DNA from: a beta proteobacterium AAP51
GTDB taxonomy: Bacteria; Pseudomonadota; Gammaproteobacteria; Burkholderiales; Burkholderiaceae_C
Assembly: GCA_001295905.1 (NCBI GenBank)
Contig: LJHT01000009.1
Span: forward strand, 124,001 to 188,000
DNA: 64,000 nt
Direction of reading: 5' to 3'
The position numbers and the translations under genes were made by a program. Below, one piece after another: positions 7,605 to 16,747 of this stretch. How positions within the stretch are numbered: the first letter of the stretch is position 1; the number at the start of each line of letters is the position of its first letter. Under the pieces are notes generated by a model that saw only the letters and a program-made list of their open reading frames with translations, was not told the DNA's origin and did not search any database.

Positions 7605-10600
7605 ATGCGCAGCGTGTCCTTGCTTGTGCTTCGCCTTGTCTTCGCGTCTTTGCTTGCCTTTACTGGCGGCCAGGCATGGGCTCTGAAGTGCGATGTTGAT
7701 AACAACCGTCGCATCGACCGCGCCGACTTGGTTCTGATTCAGAACGCATTCCTCGCGAACGCTCAAGTCACCGGCCCTGACGACCCGCGCGACGCCGACA
7801 ACAACTTCGCCATCAACTCGGCAGACGGCCGCATCTGCGCCCTCCGCTGCACCTACCCCAGCTGCGCCAACAACGGCGCCCCCCGTGCCGACGCCGGCCT
7901 CGACCAGACGGTGCGCGTGAACGAAACGGTGCGCCTGAACGGCGCCGCTTCCAGCGACCCCGATGGCGACCCCCTCACCTACACCTGGGTGCTGCAAAGC
8001 CGGCCGACTGGCAGCGCCGCCGTGCTGGCAGGCGCCGGCACGCTGAACCCCAGCTTCGTGGCCGACCGGCCGGGCAACTACACCGTCTCGCTGGTCGTCA
8101 GCGACGGCCGGCTCAGCAGTGCGGCCGACACCGTCACCATCAGCACCCGCAACTCGGCCCCCGTGGCCAACGCGGGCGCCGACCAGACCGCGCGTGTCAG
8201 CGAAACCGTCACACTCGACGGCCGCCTGTCCAATGACGCGGACGGCGACGCGCTCACCTACGCCTGGCGCATCGTCAGCGCGCCGGCTTCCAGTGTGGCC
8301 GCGCTCGACAACTCCGCCGCGGTGCAGCCGCGCTTCGTGCTCGATGCCGCGGGCACCTACGAGTTCGAGCTCGTCGTCAACGACGGCGTGGAAGCCAGCG
8401 CGGGCGACCGCGTGCTCGTCTCCACGCTGAACAGCGCCCCCGTGGCGCGGCCGGGCAACGACCGCTCGGTGGCGCTGGGTGCCCTGGTCACGCTGGACGG
8501 CAGCGCCTCCACCGATGTCGACGGCGACACGCTCACCTACGCCTGGAGCCTACTCAGCGCCCCTGCGGGCAGCACGGCCGTGCTGACGGCCCCGTCTTCG
8601 GTGAACCCCAGCTTCGTGGCCGACCGGCCCGGCAGCTACGTGGTGCAGCTCATCGTCAACGACGGCCAGCTCGCCAGCCCGCCGGCCACCGTCACCATCA
8701 CCACCGACAACGCCGCGCCCAGCGCCAACGCCGGCCCCGACCAGACCGTGCCGCTGGGCGCCCTGGTGCAGCTGAGTGGCACGGCCTCCAGCGACCCCGA
8801 GGGCCAGCCGCTCACCTACGCCTGGAGCCTGAGCAGCCGCCCTGCCGGCAGCAGCGCCGTGCTGGACAACCCGAACGCCGCCAACCCGCGCTTCACCGCC
8901 GACCGCGCCGGCACCTACGCCGTGCAGCTGATCGTCAGCGACGGCGTGCTGTCCAGCGCGCCCGACACCGTCATCATCTCCACCGAGAACTCGCGCCCGG
9001 TGGCCAACGCCGGCCCATCGCAGGCGGTGAACACGGGCAGCACCGTGCAGCTGGATGGCAGCGGCTCGGCTGATGCCGACGGCAACCCGCTGAGCTACAG
9101 CTGGTCGTTCACCACCCGCCCGGCCGGCAGTGCCGCCGTCATCAGCCCCGCCACCAGCGTGCAGCCGGCCTTCGTGGCCGACCTGCCCGGCACCTATGTG
9201 GCGCAGCTGATCGTCAGCGACGGCACGCTGGCCAGCGTGCCGGCCACCGTCACCATCACCGTCACCACGCCGAACCGGCCGCCGGTGGCCGTGGCCGGCG
9301 CCGCGCCCACCACGGTGGACGTGGGCAGCACCGTGACGCTCAGCGCCGCGGGCTCCAGCGACCCCGACGGCAACCCGCTCAGCTACGCCTGGACGGTGGC
9401 CAGCCGCCCCGCGGGCAGCAGCGCCAGCATCACCGGCGCCAGCAGCGACACCGCCAGCTTCGTGCCCGACCAGCCCGGCGCCTACTCGCTGCAGCTCACC
9501 GTCTCTGACGGCACGCTCAGCGCCACTGCGCTGGCCAGCATCACGGCCAATGCCGTGGCCACGAACCGGCCGCCGGTGATCGTCACCGCACCTTCGCTGG
9601 TGGCGACGGTGGGGGCGCCCTATCTCTACGACGTCGACGCCACCGACCCCGATGCGGGCGACACGCTGAGCTACAGCCTCGTCACCGCGCCGCCGAACAT
9701 GGCGATCAACCCGGCCACGGGCCTGGTGACGTGGTCGCCCACGCCGGTGCAGCTGGGCAACCAGGCCGTGACGGTGCGCGTGACCGACGCCGCCGGCCTG
9801 AGCGCCACGCAGAGCTTCACCGTCGTGGTGGGCGCGCAGCCCACGCCGCTGCAGCTGTCGGCCGGCCTGAACCCGAGCATTGCCAACGCCGGCCAGACCG
9901 TCACGCTGACGGTGGCCGTCAGCGGCGGCAATGGAGGCGCCGTCACCACCACCGCCACGCTGAATGGCAGCACGCCGCTGCCGCTGGTGGGCGGCACGGC
10001 CAGCTTCACGGCGCCCCCCGCCGGCGTGCACACGGTGCGCGTCGTGGCCACCGGCAGCCCGGTGAACGGCAACACCCCGGCCGCGCAGACGCGCGACCTG
10101 CTGCTCACCGTGCGCGACGGCACCGACGTCACCGCCCCGGTGGCCGCCATCACCAGCCCGGCCGCCGACAGCGAAGTGCTGCAGCCCGTACCCGTGGTGG
10201 GCACCGCCACCGACGCACGTTTCGCCTACTACCAGCTGCTGCTGAAGCCTGCCGGCGCACCGGCCACGGCCTGGGTGGAAATCCGCCGCGGCCTGTCTGC
10301 CGTGTCGGCCGGCACCCTGGGCACGCTGGACCCCACCGCGCTGGCCAACGGCGTCTACGACCTCGGCCTGAACGTGGTGGACGTGAACGGCCGCGCCAGC
10401 ACCGCGCAGGTCACCTTCGAGGTGGCGCGTGACCGCAAGCTCGGCAACTTCCGCCTCAGCTTCACCGACATCAGCGCCGATGCCAGCGGCATGCCGCTGG
10501 TGCTGACGCGCACCTACGACAGCCTGAAGAAAGACACCCTGGGCGACTTCGGCTGGGGCTGGAGCGCCGACGCCACCGACGTGAGCGTGCGCAAGAACAT

Positions 10601-13600
10601 CGTGCTGGGCCTGAACTGGCAGCTGGTGCGCAGCGGCTTCAACCAATGCCTGCGCCCGGTGGGCAACCGCCGCGTCACGGTCACCTTGCCTGATGGCGGT
10701 GTCTACCGCTTCCAGGGCCGCAACGTGCCCGAGTGCGCCTTCGCGGTGCCCCCGGCCGTGAACATCGTCTTCGACCCGCTGCCCCTGCCCGTGGGGGGCA
10801 TGGCCGGCGCGGCGGCCGGCGGCGGCCGCCTGGAAGTCATCAACACCGAACTGGTGGAGTTCCGCGGCGGCCAGCTCTTCAGCTTCGACGCCCTGGGGCC
10901 CTGGAACCCCACCGACTTCCGCTTCACCAACGCCGACGGCACGCGCTACACGCTGCGTGAAGGCGTGGGCGTGGTCTCGATGACCGACCGCTACGGCAAC
11001 ACCGTGAACTACGGCCCGGGCGGCATTCAGCACAGCGCTGGCGTGGGCGTGACGCTCACGCGCGATGCGCAGGGTCGCATCACGCGCGCCACCGACCCCG
11101 CCGGCCGCAGCCTGACCTACGCCTACAACAGCGAAGGTGAGCTGGCCAGCGTGACCGACCGCCGCGGCGACATCACCTACTTCCAGTACGAAACCGCCAC
11201 GCGCCAGCCTGGTGCCGGCGACAGTGGCAGCGTCAACAGCGCCCACCTGCTGGCCAGCATCACCGACCCGCGCGGCGTGGTGGTGATGCGCGCGCAGTTC
11301 GACGAGTTCGGCCGCCTGGCCGGCAACGCCGACGGCAATGGCGCCACCACCACACAAACCTTCGACGAGGCGAACAACCTGCAGCGCGTGGTGGACCGCC
11401 GCGGCAACGCCACCACCTACACCTTCGACGCCGCCGGCAACATCACCCGCGTGGCCGACGCGCGGGGCGGCATCACCAACCTCACCTACGACGCCAACGG
11501 CAACGAACTCACGCGCAGCGACCCGCTGGGCCACACCGTCACCAAGACCTACAACCCGGTCACCGGCAAGGTGCTGACCGAGCGCGACCCCCTGGGCCGC
11601 ACCACCACCACCACCTACGTGACGGGCGGGCTCGACTTCGAGCGCCAGAACCCGGCCTCCGTGACCGACCCGCTGGGCCGCGTCACCAACTACGCCTACC
11701 GCCCGGGCGACGCCACCACCCCTGGCGCCGTTCCCAGCAGCATCACCGAGCCGCTGGGCCGCGTTACGACCATCGGGCAAGACGCGCGCGGCAACCTGAG
11801 TTCGCTGAATGTCGGCGGCATTGCCACCACCTACGCCTATGACGCCCAGGGCCGCCGCACGCGTGAAACCGACGGCGTGGGCAACGTGGTGGACTACACC
11901 TTCGACGCCAACGGCAACGAGCTCACGCGCCGCACCACGCGCACCGTGGCCGGTGTGCCGCGCGTGGAAACCACCACGCGCGTGTACGACGGCGAGAACC
12001 GCGTCACCCAGGAAACCGACCCCACCGGCGCCGTGCGGCGCATGAGCTACAACGCCGCGGGGCAGATGGACACCAGCACCGACGCGCTGGGCCGTGTCAC
12101 ACGCTACAGCTACGACGCGAACTCGCGCCTGGTGCGCACCGAGTTCCCCGACGGCAGCACCGAACTGGTGGGTTACGACGCCAACGGCAACGAAACCAGC
12201 CGCACCGACCGCCAGGGCCGCGTGACGCGCATGGTGTACGACGAGCTGAACCGCCACGTCGAGACCGAGCACCCCGACGGCAGCCGCGTGCTGATGGAGT
12301 ACGACGCCGCCGGCCGCATGACGGCCGAGGTGGACGGCACCGGCGCGCGCCGCGCCAGCGGCTACGACGCGGCTTCGCAGCTGACCTCGAACACCGACGC
12401 CAGCGGCCGCCGCACCGAGCACAGCTACGACGCTGCCGGCAACCGCACGCAGACCCTGCTGCCCGACGGCCGCGTGATCGGCTACGTCTACGACGCGCTG
12501 AACCGCCTGACCCGCACCGATTTCCCCGACGGCAGCAGCCACACGGTCACCTACCGCACCGACAACCGCAAGGCCACCGAAACCGACGCGCGCGGCGTGA
12601 CCACCACCTACGGCTACGACGCCGCGGGCCGGTTGGTGAGCGTGGTGCAAAGCGGCATTGCCACGCCCACCGCCTACGGCTACGACGAGACCAACGCCCG
12701 CACCCTGCAGCGCGACGCTGCCGGGCGCGAGGTGCTGTGGCGCTACGACGAAGCCGGGCGTCCCACCCGGCGCACGCTGCCTGACGGCACGAACGAGAAC
12801 TTCAGCTACGACGCCGAAGGCCGGTTGACGGTGCACAGCACCTTCGGCGGCCAGAGCATCACGCGCACCTACGACACCGAAGGCCGCGAAACCAGCCGCA
12901 GCATCGCAGCCACGGCCAACGCCCCGGCGCGCACCATCACCTGGACCTACAACGCCGACGGCCAGCGCGCCACGCAAACGGAAACCGGCCCCACCTCGGC
13001 GCAGGGCACCACCACCTACACCTACGACGCCAAGGGCCGCCTCACCGGCCTGTCGGGCCCGCAGGGCACGTTGGGCTGGGCCTACGACGCGGCCGACCGC
13101 ATCACCCGGCGCAGCACCAGCGAAGGCAACACCGACTACACCTACGACGGTGACGGCCGCCTGACGCGCCTGGTGGCCCCGGATGGCAAGGCCACCACCT
13201 ACAGCTACGACACCGCGGGCCGCCCGCTGCGCAGCGAGCAGGTGCTGGACGCCGGCGCGGGCATCGAACTCGTCACCGAACGCCGGCACGACGCGCAAGA
13301 CCGCCTGGTGGCCATTGCGCACCTTCGCCGCCAGGGCGGCGCCAGCACCTTGCTGGCCGGCCAGGCCCTCACGCGCGGTGCGGGCGGCGCGGTCAGCCGC
13401 ATCAGCACCTACGACAGCAGCGCCGCCTTCGTGGCGGGCACGGGCAGCTTCAGCGGCAACCCGGTGCGCGTGCAGACCTTCGGCTACGACGCCAACGCGC
13501 GGCTGACCAGCGAGCGCAACTACAAGGGCGCACAGCTCGCGGCCTTCCTGGGCAACCCGGCGGCCGCAGCCACCGAGGCCACGGCCTACACCTACGACAA

Positions 13601-14888
13601 CGTGGGCAACCGCACGGCCAAGACCGTGACCACGGCCGCCGGCACCGACAGCACCAGCTACAGCTACGACAACAACGACCGGCTGACCAGCGAAACGCTG
13701 ACCACGGCCACGGGCAGCACCGTCACCACCACCTACAGCTGGGACGGCAACGGCAACCTGGCCAGCAAGAGCAGCCCGGGCGAGTACACCGGCTACATCT
13801 TCGATGCCGACAACCGGCTCATCGAAGTGCGGCGCGGCCCGACCCAGGGCACGGCCAGCACGGTGGCGAGTTACGGCTACGACGGCGATGGCCAGCGCAT
13901 CCGCAAGACCACGCCGGCCGGTAGCACGCGCTACCTGATCGACCCGACGACCGAATGGCCGCAGGTGGTGCTGGAAAGCGGCGCCACGCAGGCCACGGCC
14001 TATGTGTGGGGCGACACGCTGCGCCAGCAGGCGCGCGGTTCAGCAGGCACGGCGGCCACGGCGCCGGCTGAGAACCTCATTCCGCTGCAGGGCCACCTGA
14101 ACACCACGCTGGCGGCCATCGACACGGCCGGTGCGGTGGTGGAGACCACCGAAGCCACGGCGTATGGCGAACTGGCGAACACCAGCCCGCGGCTGAGGCA
14201 CCAGTACACGGGGGAGTACTGGGAGGCGGAGGCGGGGCTGACGTACTTGCGGGCACGGTGGTATGCGCCTGACAGTGGTCGCTTCCTGTCGCTGGATCCA
14301 CTGCTGGGCAAAACCACTCTGCCGAAGTCCATCGCTCGGTACGTCTATGGCAATTCGGACCCACTCCAATACGTTGATCCGAGTGGGGAGATGTCGCTGG
14401 CATCTGTTGCTGGAGTTTCGATCAACATCGTCTCCGGTTTCGCAACGCGAGCTCAGTTCGCGTTCCAAACTGGACGGGTTGTCGGTGGGCAAGCAGTTCG
14501 TACGCTCGGCAAAGTGGTCGAACGACGCGTTCAAGAGATGATTCGGCAATGCTTCCAAGGGCCGATTCAGCGGAACATCCCCGTAGGTGCGGGCCGCCGG
14601 AGCATTGATTTCCTGTTGGAGTTGAAGGGAAGAAATGAGCTCTTGGAGGTCAAGTACAAGGTTCCGAAGGCTGGCTCCGAAGCACTTACTCGACTCATCA
14701 ATCAGATCCGCGATGCGCAAGGCGATAAGCGGCCAATATCAGTTTTCTTTAGCCAACCTTTCAGCGAGGCTCAACGCAGGCGTATTCTCAATGCGCTGGG
14801 GCCGGACGCGCCTCCTGTTAACCTCATCGGCGGCTTTGTTGAACTGGCGCAGTACTTCGGCGAAGCGTTCATTGACTCTTGCATTTGA
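7605..14888 (+). CDS. Giant secreted dockerin-PKD-Rhs/YD-repeat polymorphic toxin
   Basis: The protein has 2427 residues. Order: signal peptide (1-26, cleavage A-W-A); dockerin-like domain (28-88) with two 12-residue Ca loops of the form D-x-D-x-N-x-x-I-(D/N)-x-x-D at 30-41 and 63-74, plus cysteines 29, 78, 82 and 87; six PKD/Ig-like modules of about 93 residues (about 92-654); further Ig-type domains to about 945; Rhs/YD repeats (about 950-2215); the Rhs core (RARWYAPDSGRFLSLDPL near 2218) ending DPSGEM; then a variable tip (2263-2427). The tip has D2335 and E2348-V-K2350, a PD-(D/E)XK nuclease pattern. There is no PAAR or VgrG part, so export looks Sec-dependent and attachment could be through cohesin. 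The ATG at 7605 has the strong site AGGAGGAG just upstream. Its stop overlaps the next start by one base. Confidence 0.9.
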   Translation: MRSVSLLVLRLVFASLLAFTGGQAWALKCDVDNNRRIDRADLVLIQNAFLANAQVTGPDDPRDADNNFAINSADGRICALRCTYPSCANNGAPRADAGLDQTVRVNETVRLNGAASSDPDGDPLTYTWVLQSRPTGSAAVLAGAGTLNPSFVADRPGNYTVSLVVSDGRLSSAADTVTISTRNSAPVANAGADQTARVSETVTLDGRLSNDADGDALTYAWRIVSAPASSVAALDNSAAVQPRFVLDAAGTYEFELVVNDGVEASAGDRVLVSTLNSAPVARPGNDRSVALGALVTLDGSASTDVDGDTLTYAWSLLSAPAGSTAVLTAPSSVNPSFVADRPGSYVVQLIVNDGQLASPPATVTITTDNAAPSANAGPDQTVPLGALVQLSGTASSDPEGQPLTYAWSLSSRPAGSSAVLDNPNAANPRFTADRAGTYAVQLIVSDGVLSSAPDTVIISTENSRPVANAGPSQAVNTGSTVQLDGSGSADADGNPLSYSWSFTTRPAGSAAVISPATSVQPAFVADLPGTYVAQLIVSDGTLASVPATVTITVTTPNRPPVAVAGAAPTTVDVGSTVTLSAAGSSDPDGNPLSYAWTVASRPAGSSASITGASSDTASFVPDQPGAYSLQLTVSDGTLSATALASITANAVATNRPPVIVTAPSLVATVGAPYLYDVDATDPDAGDTLSYSLVTAPPNMAINPATGLVTWSPTPVQLGNQAVTVRVTDAAGLSATQSFTVVVGAQPTPLQLSAGLNPSIANAGQTVTLTVAVSGGNGGAVTTTATLNGSTPLPLVGGTASFTAPPAGVHTVRVVATGSPVNGNTPAAQTRDLLLTVRDGTDVTAPVAAITSPAADSEVLQPVPVVGTATDARFAYYQLLLKPAGAPATAWVEIRRGLSAVSAGTLGTLDPTALANGVYDLGLNVVDVNGRASTAQVTFEVARDRKLGNFRLSFTDISADASGMPLVLTRTYDSLKKDTLGDFGWGWSADATDVSVRKNIVLGLNWQLVRSGFNQCLRPVGNRRVTVTLPDGGVYRFQGRNVPECAFAVPPAVNIVFDPLPLPVGGMAGAAAGGGRLEVINTELVEFRGGQLFSFDALGPWNPTDFRFTNADGTRYTLREGVGVVSMTDRYGNTVNYGPGGIQHSAGVGVTLTRDAQGRITRATDPAGRSLTYAYNSEGELASVTDRRGDITYFQYETATRQPGAGDSGSVNSAHLLASITDPRGVVVMRAQFDEFGRLAGNADGNGATTTQTFDEANNLQRVVDRRGNATTYTFDAAGNITRVADARGGITNLTYDANGNELTRSDPLGHTVTKTYNPVTGKVLTERDPLGRTTTTTYVTGGLDFERQNPASVTDPLGRVTNYAYRPGDATTPGAVPSSITEPLGRVTTIGQDARGNLSSLNVGGIATTYAYDAQGRRTRETDGVGNVVDYTFDANGNELTRRTTRTVAGVPRVETTTRVYDGENRVTQETDPTGAVRRMSYNAAGQMDTSTDALGRVTRYSYDANSRLVRTEFPDGSTELVGYDANGNETSRTDRQGRVTRMVYDELNRHVETEHPDGSRVLMEYDAAGRMTAEVDGTGARRASGYDAASQLTSNTDASGRRTEHSYDAAGNRTQTLLPDGRVIGYVYDALNRLTRTDFPDGSSHTVTYRTDNRKATETDARGVTTTYGYDAAGRLVSVVQSGIATPTAYGYDETNARTLQRDAAGREVLWRYDEAGRPTRRTLPDGTNENFSYDAEGRLTVHSTFGGQSITRTYDTEGRETSRSIAATANAPARTITWTYNADGQRATQTETGPTSAQGTTTYTYDAKGRLTGLSGPQGTLGWAYDAADRITRRSTSEGNTDYTYDGDGRLTRLVAPDGKATTYSYDTAGRPLRSEQVLDAGAGIELVTERRHDAQDRLVAIAHLRRQGGASTLLAGQALTRGAGGAVSRISTYDSSAAFVAGTGSFSGNPVRVQTFGYDANARLTSERNYKGAQLAAFLGNPAAAATEATAYTYDNVGNRTAKTVTTAAGTDSTSYSYDNNDRLTSETLTTATGSTVTTTYSWDGNGNLASKSSPGEYTGYIFDADNRLIEVRRGPTQGTASTVASYGYDGDGQRIRKTTPAGSTRYLIDPTTEWPQVVLESGATQATAYVWGDTLRQQARGSAGTAATAPAENLIPLQGHLNTTLAAIDTAGAVVETTEATAYGELANTSPRLRHQYTGEYWEAEAGLTYLRARWYAPDSGRFLSLDPLLGKTTLPKSIARYVYGNSDPLQYVDPSGEMSLASVAGVSINIVSGFATRAQFAFQTGRVVGGQAVRTLGKVVERRVQEMIRQCFQGPIQRNIPVGAGRRSIDFLLELKGRNELLEVKYKVPKAGSEALTRLINQIRDAQGDKRPISVFFSQPFSEAQRRRILNALGPDAPPVNLIGGFVELAQYFGEAFIDSCI
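7878..9566 (+). repeat. Six tandem PKD/Ig-like modules in the Rhs protein
   Basis: Six in-frame repeats of about 276-290 bases encode similar beta-sandwich modules. Each has the pattern V-A-N-A-G-x-D-Q-T near its start, then D-x-D-G-(D/N)-x-L-(T/S)-Y-x-W, then R-P-A-G-S, then G-x-Y-x-x-x-L-x-V-x-D-G. They would form a rigid stalk between the dockerin and the Rhs shell. Copy number could vary by recombination because the DNA is also similar between units. Confidence 0.85.
10480..14300 (+). repeat. Rhs/YD repeat region
   Basis: This is a long run of short tandem peptide repeats with the consensus Y-D-x-x-G-(R/N)-(R/L/V)-x-x-x-x-(D/T)-x-x-G, for example TYTFDAAGNITRVADARG. YD repeats build the hollow beta-cocoon that encloses the toxin of Rhs and Tc proteins. 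The region ends at the conserved core motif that precedes self-cleavage in the family. Confidence 0.9.
14391..14885 (+). other. Variable C-terminal toxin tip of the Rhs protein (PD-(D/E)XK-like nuclease)
   Basis: This is the 165 codons after the DPSGEM core end. The predicted active site is D2335 followed 13 residues later by E2348-V-K2350, in the strand IDFLLELKGRNELLEVKYK, the usual spacing of restriction-endonuclease-fold nucleases. A downstream strand RPISVFFSQPF supports the fold. Base composition changes sharply here: 32 of 60 bases are G or C in 14401-14460, against 41 of 60 in 13081-13140 within the YD region. This fits tip exchange by horizontal transfer. Confidence 0.65.
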
Positions 14889-15625
14889 TGGAAAGAAGCC
14901 CCAACCGTCTTGACTGGCCGCATTGGCAAGCCCTGCTGGCTGCCGGCCTGCGTGATACCGAAACGCACGGCCTGCCTGCCGCCGTGCACGCTTACCTGCT
15001 GGCGCGCTGGCGGCTCGATGAGCCGGCGCAATGGCGGGCCTTCGGCAATGGCTGGTCGCAGATGGCGGGTGACGAGCGGGGCCAGTTGGCCAAACAGCAC
15101 TTGCTTGCGCCCGGCGAAGACGCGGCCGAGCCTTTGCTGCGCGTGGCGCGCCTGCAGGTGCTGGTGGAAGCCCGCGAACCGGGTGCGCCGCTGGTCTTGC
15201 CGCAGGCCCGGGCGCTGCTGGAAGGCTGGGCGGGCGAGTATTCGAAGTTCGGCCTGTCCAGCGCCGGGGGCCAGTTGCTGGATGTCCTGGCCGAGGGCCT
15301 GGCCGACTGGCTGGGTGCCGCACTCGCACGCAAGCCCTGGCCGGCGGCTTCCAGCATCGGGGCCCTGGTCGGCGTTGCTGCCGCGCATGCCCGCTGGTTG
15401 GGCCAGAAGCCGCTCACGGCGGTGTGCTTCCCCTTCGGGCCTTTGGTGCAGTTGCTGCAGAAAGCCGCGCCCGGTGCCCCGGAACTGGGCGCAGCCGCGG
15501 CCGATTACGCCGCTGCGCTGGGCGCCTTGGTGCTGGTGGAGTCTTCAGAGCGGCGCCGCCGCGACCAGTGGGTGGAGAAGCTGCGTGCCGTGGCGGCGGT
15601 GCCGCCTGCCGGCCCCGCACGCTGA
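14888..15625 (+). CDS. Candidate immunity protein for the Rhs tip (unknown family)
   Basis: A 245-residue protein, Ala/Leu-rich and probably all-helical, with no signal peptide, so cytoplasmic. I do not recognise the family. Its ATG shares one base with the Rhs stop codon (TGATG), the usual place for an immunity gene in polymorphic toxin loci. A TTG nine bases earlier is a possible but weaker start. Unlike the toxin tip, its G+C is high like the genome, which is odd for a toxin-immunity pair acquired together. It may instead be a resident gene that now lies next to a new tip. It converges with the gene ending at 15639. Confidence 0.7.
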   Translation: MERSPNRLDWPHWQALLAAGLRDTETHGLPAAVHAYLLARWRLDEPAQWRAFGNGWSQMAGDERGQLAKQHLLAPGEDAAEPLLRVARLQVLVEAREPGAPLVLPQARALLEGWAGEYSKFGLSSAGGQLLDVLAEGLADWLGAALARKPWPAASSIGALVGVAAAHARWLGQKPLTAVCFPFGPLVQLLQKAAPGAPELGAAAADYAAALGALVLVESSERRRRDQWVEKLRAVAAVPPAGPAR

Positions 15626-15638
15626 AGCAGCGCCGCCG

Positions 15639-16589
15639 TCACGCCGGCCAACCCGGCCGCAGCCGCTGCCAGGCCGCCACGGCCAGGGTGTGCATCCAGA
15701 CGAACTCCAGCCCGAACCAGTGCAGCGCTTCATCGACGAAGCCGGGTGTCAGGCGCAGCCGGTTGTCGGCCTGGGCCTCGGCCCAGCCCTGGCTGACGCA
15801 GGCCTGGATGAAGTTGCGCACCGTGTTGCGCGCCAGGCCCGAGCGCTGGGCCAGTTCTTCCGGCACCACCAGGGCCAGCGCGCCGCCGTCGGGCTGCAGC
15901 GCCGCGCCGCGCATCAGACTGAGGAAGAGGTGGTAGCCCTTTTCGCGGTCGGTCACCCAGCGCATCGCCGGCAGGCCCACGGTGATGGCGTAGCGGTCTT
16001 CCAGCAGCGCGCTCAGCCGGTAGGTGAAAACCTCGCCCACCAGCCCGGGCCGTTGCACCATGCGTTCGGGCGGCTCGGGCAGCGGCAGCACGGGCGCCAG
16101 GCCGCGCAGGAAGCCGGCTGTCCAGCCGGCCATGGCCTCGCGCAGCGCGGGCGTGGGTTCCAGCGGGCGCCAGCGGGCGTCGCCCACGTGCGCCATGGGC
16201 TGCAGCAGGCCCGAAGCGCGGGCATGCCCGAGCATCGCCTTCACGCGCCAGGGGCTGGCGCTCACCAGCCCGCGGCCCAGGCGCTCGTAGAACGCCAGCA
16301 GCCGCGCCTGCGTGATGCTTTCCGTGGGCCGTGCGGGGTCGCGCACATGGTCCAGCCACAAGCAGGCCACCATCATCACGTAGCGCGCGTTGTTGCGCAT
16401 GGCCGAGGGCAGCACGGGGTGCGACTCGTAGCCCGCCTGCCAGCAGGCGGCGAAGTGCTGCACCTCCTGCAGGAAGCCGGGCCGTTGGCGCAAGGCATCG
16501 GCGGTGCTGCGGAGCCGGGGCGCGTCCAGCGTGCCTGCGCGCCAGGCGCTGGGGTGGTGGCGCAGCCAGGGCGCCGGGGGCTCGAGCAT
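15639..16589 (-). CDS. Unknown protein with winged-helix-like C-terminal region
   Basis: A 316-residue soluble protein of a family I cannot name. Residues about 240-285 read like a winged helix (LAQRSGLARNTVRNFIQACV then SQGWAEAQADNRLRLTPGF), suggesting DNA binding. The N-terminal two thirds is helical with several Trp and Arg. No signal peptide or membrane segment. The ATG at 16589 is preferred to one nine codons earlier. It is divergent from the gene at 16748, which starts 158 bases away, so it could regulate that gene. Coding status is supported by uniform third-position G+C and by lack of overlap with either neighbour. Confidence 0.75.
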   Translation of the reverse strand: MLEPPAPWLRHHPSAWRAGTLDAPRLRSTADALRQRPGFLQEVQHFAACWQAGYESHPVLPSAMRNNARYVMMVACLWLDHVRDPARPTESITQARLLAFYERLGRGLVSASPWRVKAMLGHARASGLLQPMAHVGDARWRPLEPTPALREAMAGWTAGFLRGLAPVLPLPEPPERMVQRPGLVGEVFTYRLSALLEDRYAITVGLPAMRWVTDREKGYHLFLSLMRGAALQPDGGALALVVPEELAQRSGLARNTVRNFIQACVSQGWAEAQADNRLRLTPGFVDEALHWFGLEFVWMHTLAVAAWQRLRPGWPA

Positions 16590-16747
16590 CGCACCAGCCT
16601 TGCATGCGGGTTGCATATCCGCTGCCCGAAGGAGGGCCGGGCCGCATCCCAGGGCTGAGGGAATGAGGTCGGAGTTTGACAGAAGCCCGCCGCTGCAAGC
16701 CGCACGATGGGCGCACCTTCAGTTCCGCACCTTGGTGCTGCTCTCTC

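Noticed and set aside
8550-13322. A 1590-codon open frame on the minus strand opposite the Rhs gene
   Set aside because: Its translation is Val/Gly/His-rich low complexity produced by the repeated YD and PKD codons; the plus strand has convincing domains and a signal peptide.
7605-14888. Type VI secretion Rhs effector
   Set aside because: No PAAR, VgrG, or EagR-type partner, and a Sec signal plus dockerin occupy the N-terminus.
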